The translations under genes and the position numbers were made by a program. The notes below the pieces were generated by a model. It made no database searches. It was given only the letters and a program-made list of their open reading frames with translations, and was not told the DNA's origin. A stretch of 64,000 nt of DNA from assembly GCA_022419385.1 (NCBI GenBank), contig JAJUBI010000001.1, forward strand, positions 62,001-126,000. Direction: 5' to 3'. Every line of letters starts with the position of its first letter. Position 1 is the first letter of the stretch. Origin of the DNA: Paraconiothyrium sp. Pb-2020. Lineage: Eukaryota; Ascomycota; Dothideomycetes; Pleosporales; Didymosphaeriaceae. Of this stretch, positions 46,904 through 59,104 are shown in pieces.

Positions 46904-48820
46904 CTACGGCGCAGAACCAAAATACCTCTTCTCCAACCCCTCCATTCCCCCCTCCGCCCTCCACTCCGCCAGCAGCTGGAAAAACGCATCCGCCCCCTGC
47001 GGATACCCCGCCATCCTCGCCCCAGCCTCACTAACCGTCCCCTCATTGTTGTAATACCCCGGCGTGCAATCGCCAAAGAACTGCGCCATGCCCGCCGCCC
47101 CCTGCACAATAGTCTGCACCCAGCCATCCTCCGCCTCCTGCGTTGGCTCTACGCTCCGGATGTTCTGCGCCCTGGCGGCGGCGATGATGTGCGCGAAGTG
47201 CTGCGCTTGCTCGCCTGTGACGTGCATGAGGTTGAAGGTGAGCGCGGCCTGGAAGTACTGGACGAAGAAGGCGTTGGGGAACCCGCGGACGGCGTAGCCG
47301 TGGAGCGTGGAAAGGCCGTTCTTCCACTTCTCGCTGATGCTGGTGTCGCGGCCGAGCATGGTGATGCCTGTTTTGTGGGTCCAGTCGTTGGACGTTTCGA
47401 AGCCGGTGGAGAAGATGACGGCGTCGACGGGGTATTCTTTTCCCTGCGAGACGATGGAGGTTCGGGTGAGGGCGTCGACGCCGGCGCCGCGCGTGTCTAT
47501 CAAGTGGACCGAGGGCCGGTTGAAGGTCTGGAGGTACTCGTCGTGGAAGCAGGGGCGCTTGCAGAAGCGGTTGTAGTAGGCTTTGAGGGACTCGGCGGTG
47601 CTTTGGTCGCGGACGATGGTGGAGGCGCGCTGGCGGACGGCTTCCATTTTCTCGAAGTCGATCATTTGGAAGCGGGTGCCGGCTGCGACGGGGTCGGACC
47701 AGTCGAGGGGGTTCGCCATGAGGATGCGGCCGACGGAGGTCCAGCTGTCGTTTACGAGGTCGACGGAGCGCTCGGCGCCGTTGATTAGGCGGTTGAAGTT
47801 TTGCATGCGCTTCTTTTGCCAGCCCGGTTCGAGGCCCTTGAACCATGTCTCGTCGGTGGGCTGGTTGTTGCGGATGTCGATTGAAGAGGGCGTGCGCTGG
47901 AAGACATAGAGTTCCTTCGCGTATTCGCCAACGCGAGGGACGATTTGTACGGAGGTAGCGCCTGTGCCGATGATGGCGACGCGCTTGTCCTTGAGGTTTT
48001 CGAGGCCCCCACGGACGTCGCCGCCAGTGTAATCGAAGTCCCAGCGCGATGTGTGGAAAGTGTGGCCCTCGAACGTATCAAGACCCTTGATGCCCGGGAG
48101 CTTGGGCTTGTGCAGAGGACCAGCGGCAGGGATGACGAAGCGGGAGGTTATTTTGTCGCCGCGTGATGTCGTGGTAAGCCACTTGCTCTCATCTTCGTTC
48201 CATCGCATCTCCTTGACCTCTGTCTCGAAGAGCGCACGCTCATATAGACCGAAGTGCTTGCCGATTCTTTGTGCGTGATCCAGCAACTCGTCCTGGTGAG
48301 CGTACTTCTCCGTAGGCATGTATCCTGTCTCTTCGAGTAGGGGCATGTAGATGTAAGATTCGATATCGCATTGAGCGCCAGGGTAGCGGTTCCAGTACCT
48401 ATCCTCAAATGAGCGCGAGCAATTTGGATAGCGAAACCTTACTCACCAAGTGCCACCAAAGTCGCCAGCCTTGTCAATCATCCGGAAGTCAGTCACGCCA
48501 ACCTTCTGCAGCTCCGTGGCAATAAGCTGAGCGCCATATCCCGCACCTACAATCACCACTTCCGTATCTTCTACGACTGGGTCTCTCTGCGTATCATTTC
48601 CCGTCCATGGGTCCTTCAGGTACTTCGAGGAGGCCCCGTCCAGGAATGTGTACTGCGTGTTTCCACCGCCCCTCGCGATGCGGATATCCCTCTCTTCAAG
48701 GTACTTCGCCTTAAGCGCTACAGGGTCAAAAGATACCTTCGATGCCTGCTCGACGTCGGCTTGAGCCTCAACGGCAGCAGGCACCGGGGCCTCGGCAGTG
48801 TTGATAGCAGCAGCCGGCAT
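46904..48820 (-). CDS. Baeyer-Villiger flavin monooxygenase
   Basis: Exons 48447-48820 and 46904-48398 join at FGGTW-YWNRYPG and encode 622 residues. The FAD motif is VVIVGAGYGA (88-97), the NADPH motif VAIIGTGATS (265-274). Between them lies the type I Baeyer-Villiger fingerprint FxGxxxHxxxWD, as F234-E-G236-H-T-F-H240-T-S-R-W244-D245. These enzymes insert oxygen next to a carbonyl, turning ketones into esters or lactones with NADPH and O2. The N-terminal 80 residues are an Ala- and Glu-rich extension as in many fungal members. No signal peptide or membrane anchor, so cytosolic. Substrate is open: steroid, cyclic ketone or polyketide. It has markedly higher GC and codon bias to G/C at third positions than nearby genes, perhaps from high expression or later transfer. 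Confidence 0.92.
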
Positions 48821-49916
48821 TATGTGTGAATATTGTTGAAAGGGTACTTCGTACCGTGGCTGTGGGCTGGGTGCGGCGGCAGCTCAGCGCTCTAGATATG
48901 AGGGCATATCGCGACGTATACCGAACCCCGAGCGCCATGTCGAATGATGCTCGACTGTCTGAAGTACATTCATGGCTGGCTTCTATTTCTTAGGCGAGAG
49001 ATCCAATCATGAAGTTAGTGTTGTGTGTAGAGCAACGCGGGGACGTTAGTGCGCGGTGTTGGTCACGTCTTACGGAGCCCGCGCTATGGGGAGTCAGTAC
49101 CCGTCCTCCATTCTGACTGCTGGCCGGGAATCTGACAGTCGATGCCGGATGATGAACGAGGCAGCCTGGAGGTGAATGTGGGTAGTTGGTAGGCAAGTTA
49201 GCAGTCAATGGCAGTGACAGTGAGATGCTTGAATGGTGCAGCCGTGGAAGAGTGCTCGAGCGGGGTTGCGAAGGGCACCACGCCGCTGCCCCAACACGCT
49301 TCCTGGCCCGCCCTGGCAACCTTCGTTCAACCTCATCGCAAAAGCGCAATAGCGACAGCGACAGCAGTCGTATTATGCTCTCTCGAAAGATCACTCCGGT
49401 ATGACAGCTGACATGAGGGCCTTCGCACGGCACGGACTCTCCTCGGGCGTAGGCCTCATTTCCGGCAGTGTGACGCAGGAAAACCTTACCACGTGTAGAA
49501 GAAACAGGGACAATTCTTTGTGCAGCGCGCTTTGTGAGCGACCAGCGCCGGACATTACACCCGCCAGCTGTGTGACAGCGTGTCGGCGAGGAGCAGACGC
49601 CCAGCGTTGTGATTAGCTGAGGGTGCGAAATTAGCGATTTGCGCTGGCGCTTGCTTCGGCGCCGAGTCGATCGCCTGTTAGCCTGGAAACAAACAAGTCA
49701 CAGTAAACACGAGGCAGAGGAGAAGTGTTTTCAGCCATGAGATAAACGCATCAATTGCAGCGACTAGCCGTCTAAAATCAAGAATCGTACAAACAACGTA
49801 CTGACAAGAACTAGAATCCCGGCGCTTCAACGCCCTTGCATCCCCAGCTTTTGACAAGTTCCAGCGGTAACCCGACCGATCTTCTGCTGTACATAGAGAG
49901 GTGCGAAACGAGGCGC
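48821..49916. other. Intergenic region
   Basis: About 1.1 kb between two minus-strand genes; promoter of the monooxygenase and 3' flank of the CAP gene. No gene recognised. Confidence 0.4.
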
Positions 49917-50678
49917 TTAAGCAACGTCGCAGCCCCAGATGCCCTTGGCGTTGGCGCATCCGATCTTGGTGTAATCCTTGCTGGAGAGGATGTCGGCGTG
50001 GCCAGTCTGGCCGTTGTAGGCCCAGCCATCGGACATGGTGGCGCAGATGCCGTCCATGCCGGGCATGTCGGGCTTCTCGCAGAGCCAGCCGCCAACGAAG
50101 ACCTTCTCGAACTCGTCGGGCTGTCCAGGGGCGAGGACCTGGCCGAAGGTTCCGGGGTTGAGTTCGTGCTTCATCTCGCCGTTGCCGTCATCGCAGGTCT
50201 TCAAGGCGTTGTTTTGAAGAGTCTCATCCTGGGTAAGGGTGGGAAGACCGAGCTTGCCACGCCATGTGTTGACGGTGTCGATGTAACCACCGCCGGAAGA
50301 CGGAGGGCTGCTGGGCGATGGGGTGGGAGTGGGCTCGGCAGCAGGAGTGGAAGGCTCGGCTGACGGGGTAGGAGCGGGCTGCTCGTATGACTGAGGAGGA
50401 GGAGAGGGTTGCTCGGGAGACGGGCTAGGAGAGGGTACCTCGACCACGGCCGAGGAGGTGGGCTGAGCAGGAGCAGTGTCGTATCCCTGGGTGGGCTCCG
50501 GGGCAGGAGTAGGAGCAGCGCCGCCGATGGGCTGGCCGTCAGGGCCAACGATGACAGTGACGACGGCGGTCTCGTAGACGACGTGGGGGTTGCCGTGGTT
50601 GCCACCCCAGTGAGGGCGGGGAGCAGCCATGGCGGAGCCCGCAAGGGCAAGCATACCGAGAGTAGCGTAGGCGTGCAT
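49917..50678 (-). CDS. Secreted CAP/PR-1-like protein with Pro-Ser-rich linker
   Basis: A single exon of 253 residues. Residues 1-19 form a signal peptide (MHAYATLGMLALAGSAMAA). A low-complexity linker rich in Pro, Ser and Thr spans about 55-128. The CAP (SCP/PR-1) domain covers about 131-253: YIDTVNTWRGKLGLP, DETLQNNALKTCDD, MKHELNPGTFGQVLAPG and the C-terminal signature GHADILSSKDYTKIGCANA with WGCDVA. The His pair H171 and H227 fits the CAP cavity. Five domain cysteines (162, 200, 212, 241, 250) are visible. CAP proteins in yeast (Pry1) bind and export sterols and fatty acids; in pathogens some act on host immunity. The Pro-rich linker probably extends the domain from the wall and is likely O-glycosylated. 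Confidence 0.9.
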   Translation of the reverse strand: MHAYATLGMLALAGSAMAAPRPHWGGNHGNPHVVYETAVVTVIVGPDGQPIGGAAPTPAPEPTQGYDTAPAQPTSSAVVEVPSPSPSPEQPSPPPQSYEQPAPTPSAEPSTPAAEPTPTPSPSSPPSSGGGYIDTVNTWRGKLGLPTLTQDETLQNNALKTCDDGNGEMKHELNPGTFGQVLAPGQPDEFEKVFVGGWLCEKPDMPGMDGICATMSDGWAYNGQTGHADILSSKDYTKIGCANAKGIWGCDVA

Positions 50679-50901
50679 TTTGAAAGTTTGGTTTTTTGGT
50701 GATAAGTTGAGTGGATTCGACGAGTTTTTGATGTGAGTGGCTAAATTTGGTGACTTGGACTGCTTTGTTGCGGCTTTGTGCGTTTGGTAATGAATGTGGT
50801 GTCCTCAAAGGAACGTGGTAAAGAACGTGAATGGAACAAAGAGTGACTGGTCTCGTCGAAGTCTCAGACTTGTGGGCGGTTGCAGAGGAACGCGCGCTGG
50901 C

Positions 50902-50907
50902 TATATA
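50902..50907 (-). promoter_or_regulatory. TATA box of the CAP gene
   Basis: TATATA on the minus strand, about 225 bp before the ATG at 50678; the leader in between is rich in AC and AT as in highly expressed fungal genes. Confidence 0.45.
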
Positions 50908-53900
50908 CGCCTGCCAATGCTGGGAGATTGGCCGGCGCCATCGCATCCTCCGCAACTCTGTACCTTCTGGGCACAGCGTATGCACGATCCCGCCATAGTT
51001 CCGTGTGTCCCCTGACGCTCAACCTTCCAGCGAATCCGGCGGCTGGGTAGCCGGTCTGCCGCACTCCACTCCTCCAATTTAGCTCGCAGTCCAGCAGTCA
51101 CATCTGTGCGGTGTTTCTGAGCGCCACGGTGCGATCAGCGTTTTGTTCCGCCGTCCGATGGGTAGCTGCAGGTCCAGAATCGTAGCGATTGGATGCGCTT
51201 GTTCAGGGGTCAGTGAGGGCTTGCCCGCGCTCAGCGTCATACAGCGGTAAGCAAACGGGGTAGGCCTTAGCTAAACGGTATCAAACTGCCTACAGTGGCT
51301 CATTCTCCGCACATCTGCACAAGATACGCAGCAGGGGTCGCTAAAAAGAGTCTGGAGGCCGTCAGGGGCATGCTGCTGTACTTGGACCTGAGTAAGCACG
51401 TACCTGGCGAGGTCCGCCGAAGAAGGCGTAGATCTTCGGACTAGCGCCTTATCTTATACGACGTTTCATAGTAGTGTATGAGAGAAATAGTTTATTGGTC
51501 GATAAATCATCGGCCTGGGTGTTCGGACACCACGTTTCAGATGTGCGCTGTGGCGTACTTTAGCGAGAGGGGACACTTCATTAGGCTCAGGTACTAGCGC
51601 TCCTGGCACCACGCAAATTCAGTCGGCCAACTCCACGCTCGAGCAGCGTAGGAGCGTGAACCTGAGGTAGAATCCTCTTAGGGCGAGGAACGGCCGCTTC
51701 GGAGCAGTTTGCGGTCCCACTGAATAGCAGTGATCCAGACCTTTCGCATGGAGCGTGCTCACTTCGATCTTCCTGCCCTCACAGAATGGCAGTCGGTCGG
51801 GAGATGAGCTGAGAGCACTTTGGTGGGGAGGGCGGCACGATAATGGGAGGACAGCCGAAAGCTGCCGAGGCGGACAGGATCGATCGAAGAGACCAGACGA
51901 AGTCTCTCAAACCTGCAGCTTCATTGCAAGCATGTAGCAGCAGACGATGCGCTGTCTCTACTGCGTGCCACGTATGCAGCCCATCTGTCTTCGCTGTCGC
52001 TCAATGTCGTTTAATTATCGTCCTTTGCTTTCGCGCTGTCACGCGCGACATCTCCACAGACGTCATCCGAAGCGAGAACTCAGGGCTCGTATTGTGAGGG
52101 GGGTGATTAATTGAGACAGGGGTGACGGCCGCCGTTTAACGTTTGTCCCGTGCCCTCCACCACGCTTAATGGCCCTAATCACACTTCCACCACGTTCTTT
52201 TTGCAGCCCACTGTTTAGAGATGCGGACGCTGTTGCTCTTTTCGCTGCACTTCGCTGCACTTCGCTATTGTGGATAGGCATACCATCGGTGTCGCGGACT
52301 TCATGTTGGTCATGGTAAGCACAGCGTAGAGCGTAACGGGCGTACGCCAGCCTCTATTCGTGCAAGATCTCGGGATTTCCACAAGGATGGCGGCGGAGTT
52401 GCTTCGACCATGTGTATACCCTCCGGTGATGAGTCTTACCATTGTAAGGTTGTGGCAGTGTGGGTGAAACTGTGGAGGAGTCTGTCGGAGCGGGCGTGGT
52501 TCACTGTTCAATCCGGAGCTGAGAGGTTCTCGCTTGCAGGCGCGCTTGCGGGATGTCCGCTGCCACCACAGAGCAGTGCCTGCACTCTTGCTAGTGTACA
52601 CAGTACGCTGCGCACTTTCAAGAGGGCGGCGTTCTTTTAGTGGCTTCGCTGTGAGACCCTACGAGGTATTGCACATGTGGTGTCCGCGCCCGGGTGGCCT
52701 TTGTATGCGCACATTGCTAATGCCAATATCGAACGTACCTTCGGCTTGCAGCTTATAGTAGCACTTCTCGATTCTTCGTTATTCACAAGCGGCCGTCACG
52801 TTGGCTGGTCTCCATCCTTCATTCGTCGCTCCACCAGAGCGCGTGACGGACTAGTGGATTCTACCGTTGTTTAGTCTCTCCGAACGACATGAACTCACCG
52901 AGCCGCTTCTGAGGTCGGTAAACACTGGCTTCAATGTTTCACACCAGTGAGAGTCCCACCGCTGCGCGACCGTGAGTAGTGGCGGGACGCGGTATCGATA
53001 GCAACGCTGCGGGCCTTTAGACCGTCGTCGCAGATCTGGGGAAAAGTCTCGAACTTACCTTATGTGATAGGAGGCAGCGAGGCTCCACCGGGCGTCACTC
53101 ATGTCGTGGTAAGCTGCGCAGCGGTTGAAACCGGCGGCCGGCGTTGGCGTACCTCAATAGCCGCTGCTTGACGAGTGCCGCAAAACGCACCGCGGCGCTT
53201 CGCTTTGTTTCCGCGCGAGAACTCAGGCGGTTTGTTTCAGAAGCTGTTGAGAGATGAGAGGTTGTGGTCTAGATGAACGATGAGGGAGAGCGAGTCGAAG
53301 GTGTCAACGCGCCTTCCTTTCCTTTGATCTGGTCGACCCTAAGCCGTATCCAGATATCGCTCCTTCTTTCCTTTGCAACGCGCTCCATCTCCAGACCCTT
53401 TGTTCTTCCTTGAAGCCTACCACAGGCACTCCAAGGTATCATACGCTTCAACAGTGAGGCACAATGATAGCCTTTAGCACGCTGTTGGTGAAAGCTCTGA
53501 ACGCGACGTTGAGATTAGTGGCTCCTAATTCCGTCTGATGGCGACTGTCTATACTTGACAAGCATCGAAGCAGCGAATACCCTCCATTCGTCGCATCCAT
53601 CAAAGGGAGTGGATTTTGATACGCCCTTTTGTCTCCAACGACTATCCCCGCCGCGGACATGAAGTAGCAAGAACCCGGTGGAAGCCTCGTCCATGCGGTC
53701 GGCTCACCTTCCTCAATATGCCTAAAGATCTCTTCTAGTCTTGGACAAGTCGTTTCACCGCATTCGTCTCGAAATATACCATGGTTCTGAAAGCTTATGG
53801 CTGGCCTTGGAGTTTCAAACTGTCTCGAAGGACGGCACCGCAATCATCATTAAGCGCTGTTACGTGCGGATCCGTAATTCCATGACAGCGCCACAATATG

Positions 53901-55381
53901 ACAGCTGAGTTCTTCAAAACTGAAATTGACTAACAGAAGCTGCTTGGCCAGATCTCCGGCTTAGATACCGGCAAGATTCTTAATTGCCCCGCTGAATGAC
54001 CGACCGAGCAATTCCAGGAATTCCATCAAGCTATCCGTCCCATATGTCCGTTTGCGGCCCGGACACGCCTCCACTGCGTTGTTCTAGGAGTCAAGAGTGG
54101 TCGTTTAGTTTGCTTTATGAGTTGCAAACTGGAGCATCGTCCCAACATCACCGTATGTACAGCGCTCTCGTCATAGCTATTGGCTCGCGGATTTTGCGGA
54201 AGACTTGGCAGTGAAATGCCTCGCATAAGACTGATCCGCGTTGTCATTGTACGTGTTCAAAGATGGTATGGTCTGGATCACTGAATTTCAGTGCCTTCCC
54301 AACGCTTCACGCAGTGCCTTCATCCAACATCTGCTGGTTGCAGTAGTATATCCTCTTCCTAGAAATCGACAGCTTCTTGCTCCTGACGATTTTTTCCCAC
54401 ACGCCCGACAGAGGTTCTTCTCCTTGGTACAGCAGATGCGTTCCCGATGAACCGCAATCGTAGCCTTTGCCTACACCCTGTTTTAATAGCGGTGAAGAAA
54501 AAGGAGCATCATACAGCACGGAAACTAAGAAGACCGCTCTCCCAACCCTGTTCAAAACCCTTCGTTGAGGACAAGGGGTACGCTGTGGCAGACAGCCATT
54601 CTCTGAGCATGAGGTCTTAGCTTCGTACATATACTTTTGAGGATGTTGCCAGAGACGGAGGATATTGGGTCAGGCGAGAGCCGCACGCGAGGGGACTGAT
54701 AAATCCACCCCGCATGTAGAACAAAGTCCAGGCACCGTGTGGTCCATTGTGTCCCCTTTACGTCGGGACCAAACTTGAGTCAAGCTTCTCTGAGGTATAG
54801 AACTCACTGTGCAAATTGTGATCTTGGGACGTGGCTGTTGAGGCGCAGTCGCTCGCTGACATGTACTGCGTAGAGTGCATTCTGTCGTACACGGATTGGA
54901 TCCGGACATAAGACAAACGTAATGGCACCAGTATTTTCTGCCTTATACGGCAACAGAAAGGCGCAATCATACATCTGCTGCTGCCTAGGCCGGACAACAC
55001 TTTCGTCCTACGCTACACGACCGTAAGCTAAGTATACGCTGGCATCCAAACGCCCTCATACACTTCTTAGTGCCGTGTATACTCCCCGCTCTGTTTCCTC
55101 ATTGTCGCATTTCAATTATTCTGGAACGTGCAACACAAGTGCTACTTCGTATCTCGCAGGACCAGGACTCCCAAGCCGGATCCAAGGGGGCGAGGAACTA
55201 TCCTAGTCGCTGCACCCGAGGAATGCATCCCACCAGGGTTCCGGCAAGCCTCATTTGTACCCCAGGTTCTCGGAACAGTGGCGACTCCGCATGCCCGGTA
55301 CCCCATGGTTCGCTACCACGCGGCAACGCAGGTAAAGGTGGGGGTGAACCAGGCAAAGTAACGTCAAAATCGCTCAACAAT
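50908..55381. other. Long gene-poor region
   Basis: About 4.4 kb without a gene I can support. A minus-strand frame at 53448-53843 (131 codons, containing LPPGSCYFMSAAGIVVGDKR) might be a remnant, but no start context or family is visible. Near 52241-52264 TTCGCTGCAC is repeated in tandem two and a half times. No RNA gene seen. Confidence 0.4.
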
Positions 55382-57103
55382 ATGGCACGCACAGCCTTGG
55401 CAGGAACACCTCATGATGAGATTTTCAAAATTACTTCAACTTCGTCCGCACCTGCCGCTATCACTACAACCTCTTGGAAGACGAGGATCCAGACGCTAGA
55501 CAACGAGCTGCGCGCACCTACGTCGAATACGGACTCAAGCCTGCAACCTGGGCGCAATCATAATTCACCAGCTCCGACCCGTTTAGAAGATCGCCTGCCT
55601 TTGCTCGCTATGTCCTCACCTCCGCCTCGGCCGGCACGCTGTTCGCCAGAGCGGCTGGAAAAAGCAGAGCAGCAAGCAGCCGAGTCTTATAGACTGCGCG
55701 CGCTGCAAGGTACCAACTCTATTCCGAGACGAACAGATTCTCAGCGCTTGGTTCCCCCGTTACCCTTGCAAGAGCGCAAGCTGCATCCCGCCTACAAGGC
55801 TCGACTGGAGTATCGAGAACGGCGTTGTAGGGTGAACGATGCGGATGCTGTGCAACCAAAGCCTCGAGCACCAGTGACGCTGTTGACGGAGGGAGCACTA
55901 TCTGCACATAATAAGACCACGGATGGTGCAGGTGATCAGACGAAGCAGCAGGGCATCCCGGCATCTACAGCTGCTTCATTAACGACGGCAGTCTCGTCCT
56001 GCAATGCCATGTATCAGGGTGACCAACACTCGCTTACAGATGGCGTAATCGGTGAAAATCACGGGAAGTACCAGGACTGGGAAGATGGAGAGTATTTCAC
56101 TTCTCTGGCACGTACCCATGGGTTTGTGGCACCTGTGGCGCATGTCAACATCCGGACCGCACCGCATATGAGGCACTCAGCATCTTGGTACTACTCACTC
56201 GACCCACCACGAGCCCTCTCAACTGTGGAACACATCGGCCAAGATTCTCACAAGTCTGCCGCTTGTATTATCAACAGCCCCGACCACGCGAACACTCTCT
56301 CAACGCAGCACTCACCCCCAGCGTTGTATCTGTCAAGGTCAACCACGGAAGGGCCGATGAGCATGTCCACACCGGCCGAGTCGTCTGAGCAGAATATCGG
56401 TGTCTTCTTGACGGACGGCAACACTGTTGCCTTCAACACAAACCCCGATTCGAAGTCGGTCTCACCTCCTTCAACGGTCTGGAAGATGACATCCCAAGTC
56501 GAGGAGACCAGCGGTCTACTTCGTGCCGCTTCCGACGGAAAGATCCTCGAGGAGCAGACCGGCGACATCGTCCACCTCGATATCCCGGACGATGAAGCTC
56601 AGCAGTACTACGCCGAAGTCAATAGCCACGCTATTACCCGCAAGTACGCCATTCCCGAGTTGAAGAACGGCGCCACAGCCAACGAAGACCCTCGCGCGCG
56701 AAAGCCCATTGCCCGCGTCATCAAGAACTGGTGGACGGGCTCATCCCGGCCTCCGCGCGACAAGCCTCAATGGATCTTCCAGGTTGGCGACGTGAAGCCC
56801 ACCATGCACATCCTCAACGAGATGATCCAGACGCGTCGTCATCAGGGTGGCGCCAACGTTCGCTACACGATGATCAAGATCATGAAGCGTTTCTGGAATC
56901 TTTACCTGGTGCAGGAGTTCGGTCACGACTGGGCATCGAAAGCTGATGACCGCGAGGACAACATGAGGGAGATGGAGGACTTCGTGATGGAGCTGGGAGA
57001 CGTGTCGGACAGGAAGAAGGTACAGAATGACGATGAGGAGGATGCGGGCGGTTCCGAGCGTCCTGCAGCCGCGGCTCCGAGCAAGAAAGGTTGGCTTTGG
57101 TGA
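55382..57103 (+). CDS. Large hypothetical protein, disordered with conserved-looking C terminus
   Basis: A long open frame encodes 573 residues from the ATG at 55382 (CAATATGGC); an in-frame ATG at 55070 would make 677, but that extension looks like leader. Residues 1-410 are rich in Ser, Thr, Pro and Gln with no hydrophobic core, so probably disordered. From about 430 the sequence becomes ordered: IVHLDIPDDEAQQYYAEV, KYAIPELKNG, ARKPIARVIKNWWTGSSRPP, WIFQVGDVKPTMHILNEM and MIKIMKRFWNLYLVQEFGHDW. It ends in an acidic stretch and KKGWLW. No membrane segment or signal peptide. I do not recognise the family. Codon use is more uniform in the C-terminal half. Confidence 0.6.
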   Translation: MARTALAGTPHDEIFKITSTSSAPAAITTTSWKTRIQTLDNELRAPTSNTDSSLQPGRNHNSPAPTRLEDRLPLLAMSSPPPRPARCSPERLEKAEQQAAESYRLRALQGTNSIPRRTDSQRLVPPLPLQERKLHPAYKARLEYRERRCRVNDADAVQPKPRAPVTLLTEGALSAHNKTTDGAGDQTKQQGIPASTAASLTTAVSSCNAMYQGDQHSLTDGVIGENHGKYQDWEDGEYFTSLARTHGFVAPVAHVNIRTAPHMRHSASWYYSLDPPRALSTVEHIGQDSHKSAACIINSPDHANTLSTQHSPPALYLSRSTTEGPMSMSTPAESSEQNIGVFLTDGNTVAFNTNPDSKSVSPPSTVWKMTSQVEETSGLLRAASDGKILEEQTGDIVHLDIPDDEAQQYYAEVNSHAITRKYAIPELKNGATANEDPRARKPIARVIKNWWTGSSRPPRDKPQWIFQVGDVKPTMHILNEMIQTRRHQGGANVRYTMIKIMKRFWNLYLVQEFGHDWASKADDREDNMREMEDFVMELGDVSDRKKVQNDDEEDAGGSERPAAAAPSKKGWLW

Positions 57104-58478
57104 ACGTGTCTCAGTTAGGAGACTTCTTTGGCAAACATGAAGATGATGGATGATGGCCGACAAAGGGCACTTTGATTTGTCACGGCTACCGGCTTTTCTA
57201 TTCGAGCGACAAACACGGCTTGTCTTATACCAGCGTGGCATTTGCGACGGATAGTCATGGTATATTTTGACAACATGGCGAAACGGATCATTGGAATTCT
57301 CGAGATCTTAGAAGAGACATGCTCATCCGCATTAGGATATCTTTTCCCTTCATCCTAAGACCTCCTTCTTCGGCCCCTCATTGACCGATGTCGGGCGTCT
57401 GCAATGTATACCCTGCTGGTTTAATCTTCAATTCATGACATCGTGATATGATACTCTTTGGACAACTTACGCGAACCAATTGCACAGGTAATTGTCAGTC
57501 GTGCCTTCCATTCTGGCGTTTGCGCAAACGCTAACCGAGTGACAACACATTCTTCCCTGACTTCTGTGACTTCCACCATCCTTCTTCCTCGATACGACCT
57601 CGCCATATGCGGATCTGTAATACTTTTCCGGTAGCTATATGGTACTCTCCGTACGGTGTTTCTACTGCTTTGTTGGCCTGTCATAGAATCGTTGGCCTTC
57701 TTTTGTAGACGATGTTCCAACTCTCGATCGTCGACTGACTCGTGTTACCTAGTACCCTTTCAACAAGCTTTCAGAAAATCTCACGCGAATCATACGGCAA
57801 GCGTCGCCGCATCCTGTGGGATGGTGTAAGCACTCTTGATCGATCGCAAAGCTCTACTCGTACTCGCAATGGAAGTCCGTCTACTTGCCCTGCGTTTGCA
57901 CGTGTCGGCTGAGGATTAGAAACTTTCGATTTGATCCGAACATGCTCCGCCGACATTCCGCGCTTTACATAATGTTACGGTGTGACAAGGCGGCCCCTCA
58001 GTAACATCTTTCCCACCCCTACAGCTTAATTTTTCACTGGATACGCCAATCAATGTCTCCAGAACCTCGTATTCGCAGCCAGTGGCTTTCGGATGCTGTC
58101 AAGCGCTCACCCTGGCTTTCTACATCCTCAACACATTCACATCCGATGCCTCGTGGTCTGATATTCGGTGCCTTCTGCCGCAAGTGCGGGACCTTCCAGA
58201 AAACTTCGGTGCATTAGGGGCCGTCATACATGAACCGCCCCATTCCAGCGCGTGGGTGGCGGCTCTGGCCCTCGATGCGACGATGCGAATGGCTGCGATT
58301 GCTCTAGCGGCAAGCAGCCCAATGAATAGCCTTCGGGGTTGGAGGTCGCTAATCATGATTGCAGGTTTCAAGCGCTGACGCGAGTCATGTGGCACAACAG
58401 TTGCAGGCTTAGCGTCCGCACAAGTGCCGACTTTCTACGTCCGATCGTACATCAGATGTACCACTCTACATCCTCTGT
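57104..58478. other. Intergenic region
   Basis: About 1.4 kb. Short frames only; none recognised. Confidence 0.4.
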
Positions 58479-58486
58479 TATAAATC
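58479..58486 (+). promoter_or_regulatory. TATA box
   Basis: TTATAAAT lies 79 bp before the ATG at 58565, a normal core-promoter position. Confidence 0.5.
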
Positions 58487-58564
58487 GGCCGTCCCCGATG
58501 CCCATTATTTGATCGCGCTTTTTGAACTGTAGCTCAAGTATATCGCTATTGCATCCTCACAACC

Positions 58565-59104
58565 ATGGGCGACAAAATTCGTGTCTTTGTGGCCGTCTAC
58601 ACTCGCCCCACTTCCTCCAATTCATCTACCACTTCATCCTCTAAATCTCGTCCAACTGCCCAGAAATACCACTGGGGCCTCTGGTTAGAGCCTAAGGGCA
58701 GCACTGGAAATGGAACCTCCTTCGACTTGGAGGATGCCATCGCCTATTCCAGCGTTTCTAGCCCCTTCGGCTGGCGCATGCACATCGACGAGCACAAGTC
58801 TGTCCCATCGCATATGCTAGGTCGCATTATGATTGGGAAGATGGTTGAGGGGAGCTCGGAATTCGATGTTGCCAGAATCCTCACGCAGGTACAGATGCCG
58901 TGCGAGGCCGGGAGCCAAGTGGGAAACGCCGTGGAATGGGTCAAAAGAGTTATCTTTGAGTTGCAAGAGGTGGGCTGTGCCGAAAGGTTCAGTATAGATG
59001 CTTTTATGGATGAAGCACTCTCCCTCGCCGTGTCGTGGCATAGCAAGAAAGGACGTAAAGAGCCGGAGAAGGTCAACTACACCTGGAGCCGGACCTTCCC
59101 TTGA
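58565..59104 (+). CDS. Small conserved fungal protein, DUF6914-like
   Basis: A single exon of 179 residues starting in a strong context (AACCATGGGC). The N terminus IRVFVAVYTRP, the later YHWGLWLEP and a C-terminal helix region (VEWVKRVIFELQEVGCAERF, SIDAFMDEALSLAVSW) fit a family of short uncharacterised ascomycete proteins whose N-terminal HWGLW segment is typical. A Ser-rich loop (NSSTTSSSKSRPT) sits at about 18-31. No signal peptide or membrane segment; likely cytosolic. The family name is from memory of the pattern and needs a profile search. Function unknown. Confidence 0.7.
   Translation: MGDKIRVFVAVYTRPTSSNSSTTSSSKSRPTAQKYHWGLWLEPKGSTGNGTSFDLEDAIAYSSVSSPFGWRMHIDEHKSVPSHMLGRIMIGKMVEGSSEFDVARILTQVQMPCEAGSQVGNAVEWVKRVIFELQEVGCAERFSIDAFMDEALSLAVSWHSKKGRKEPEKVNYTWSRTFP

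Noticed and set aside
47043..47846. Long minus-strand frame of 267 codons, rich in Arg and Pro
   Set aside because: It is a shadow frame of the high-GC Baeyer-Villiger monooxygenase; the monooxygenase frame has all the family motifs.
50201..50650. Minus-strand frame of 149 codons rich in Pro and Leu
   Set aside because: It is the shifted frame of the Pro-Ser-rich linker of the CAP protein.
53448..53843. Possible gene of 131 codons on the minus strand
   Set aside because: No known motif, no good start context and no introns that extend it; mentioned only as a possible remnant.
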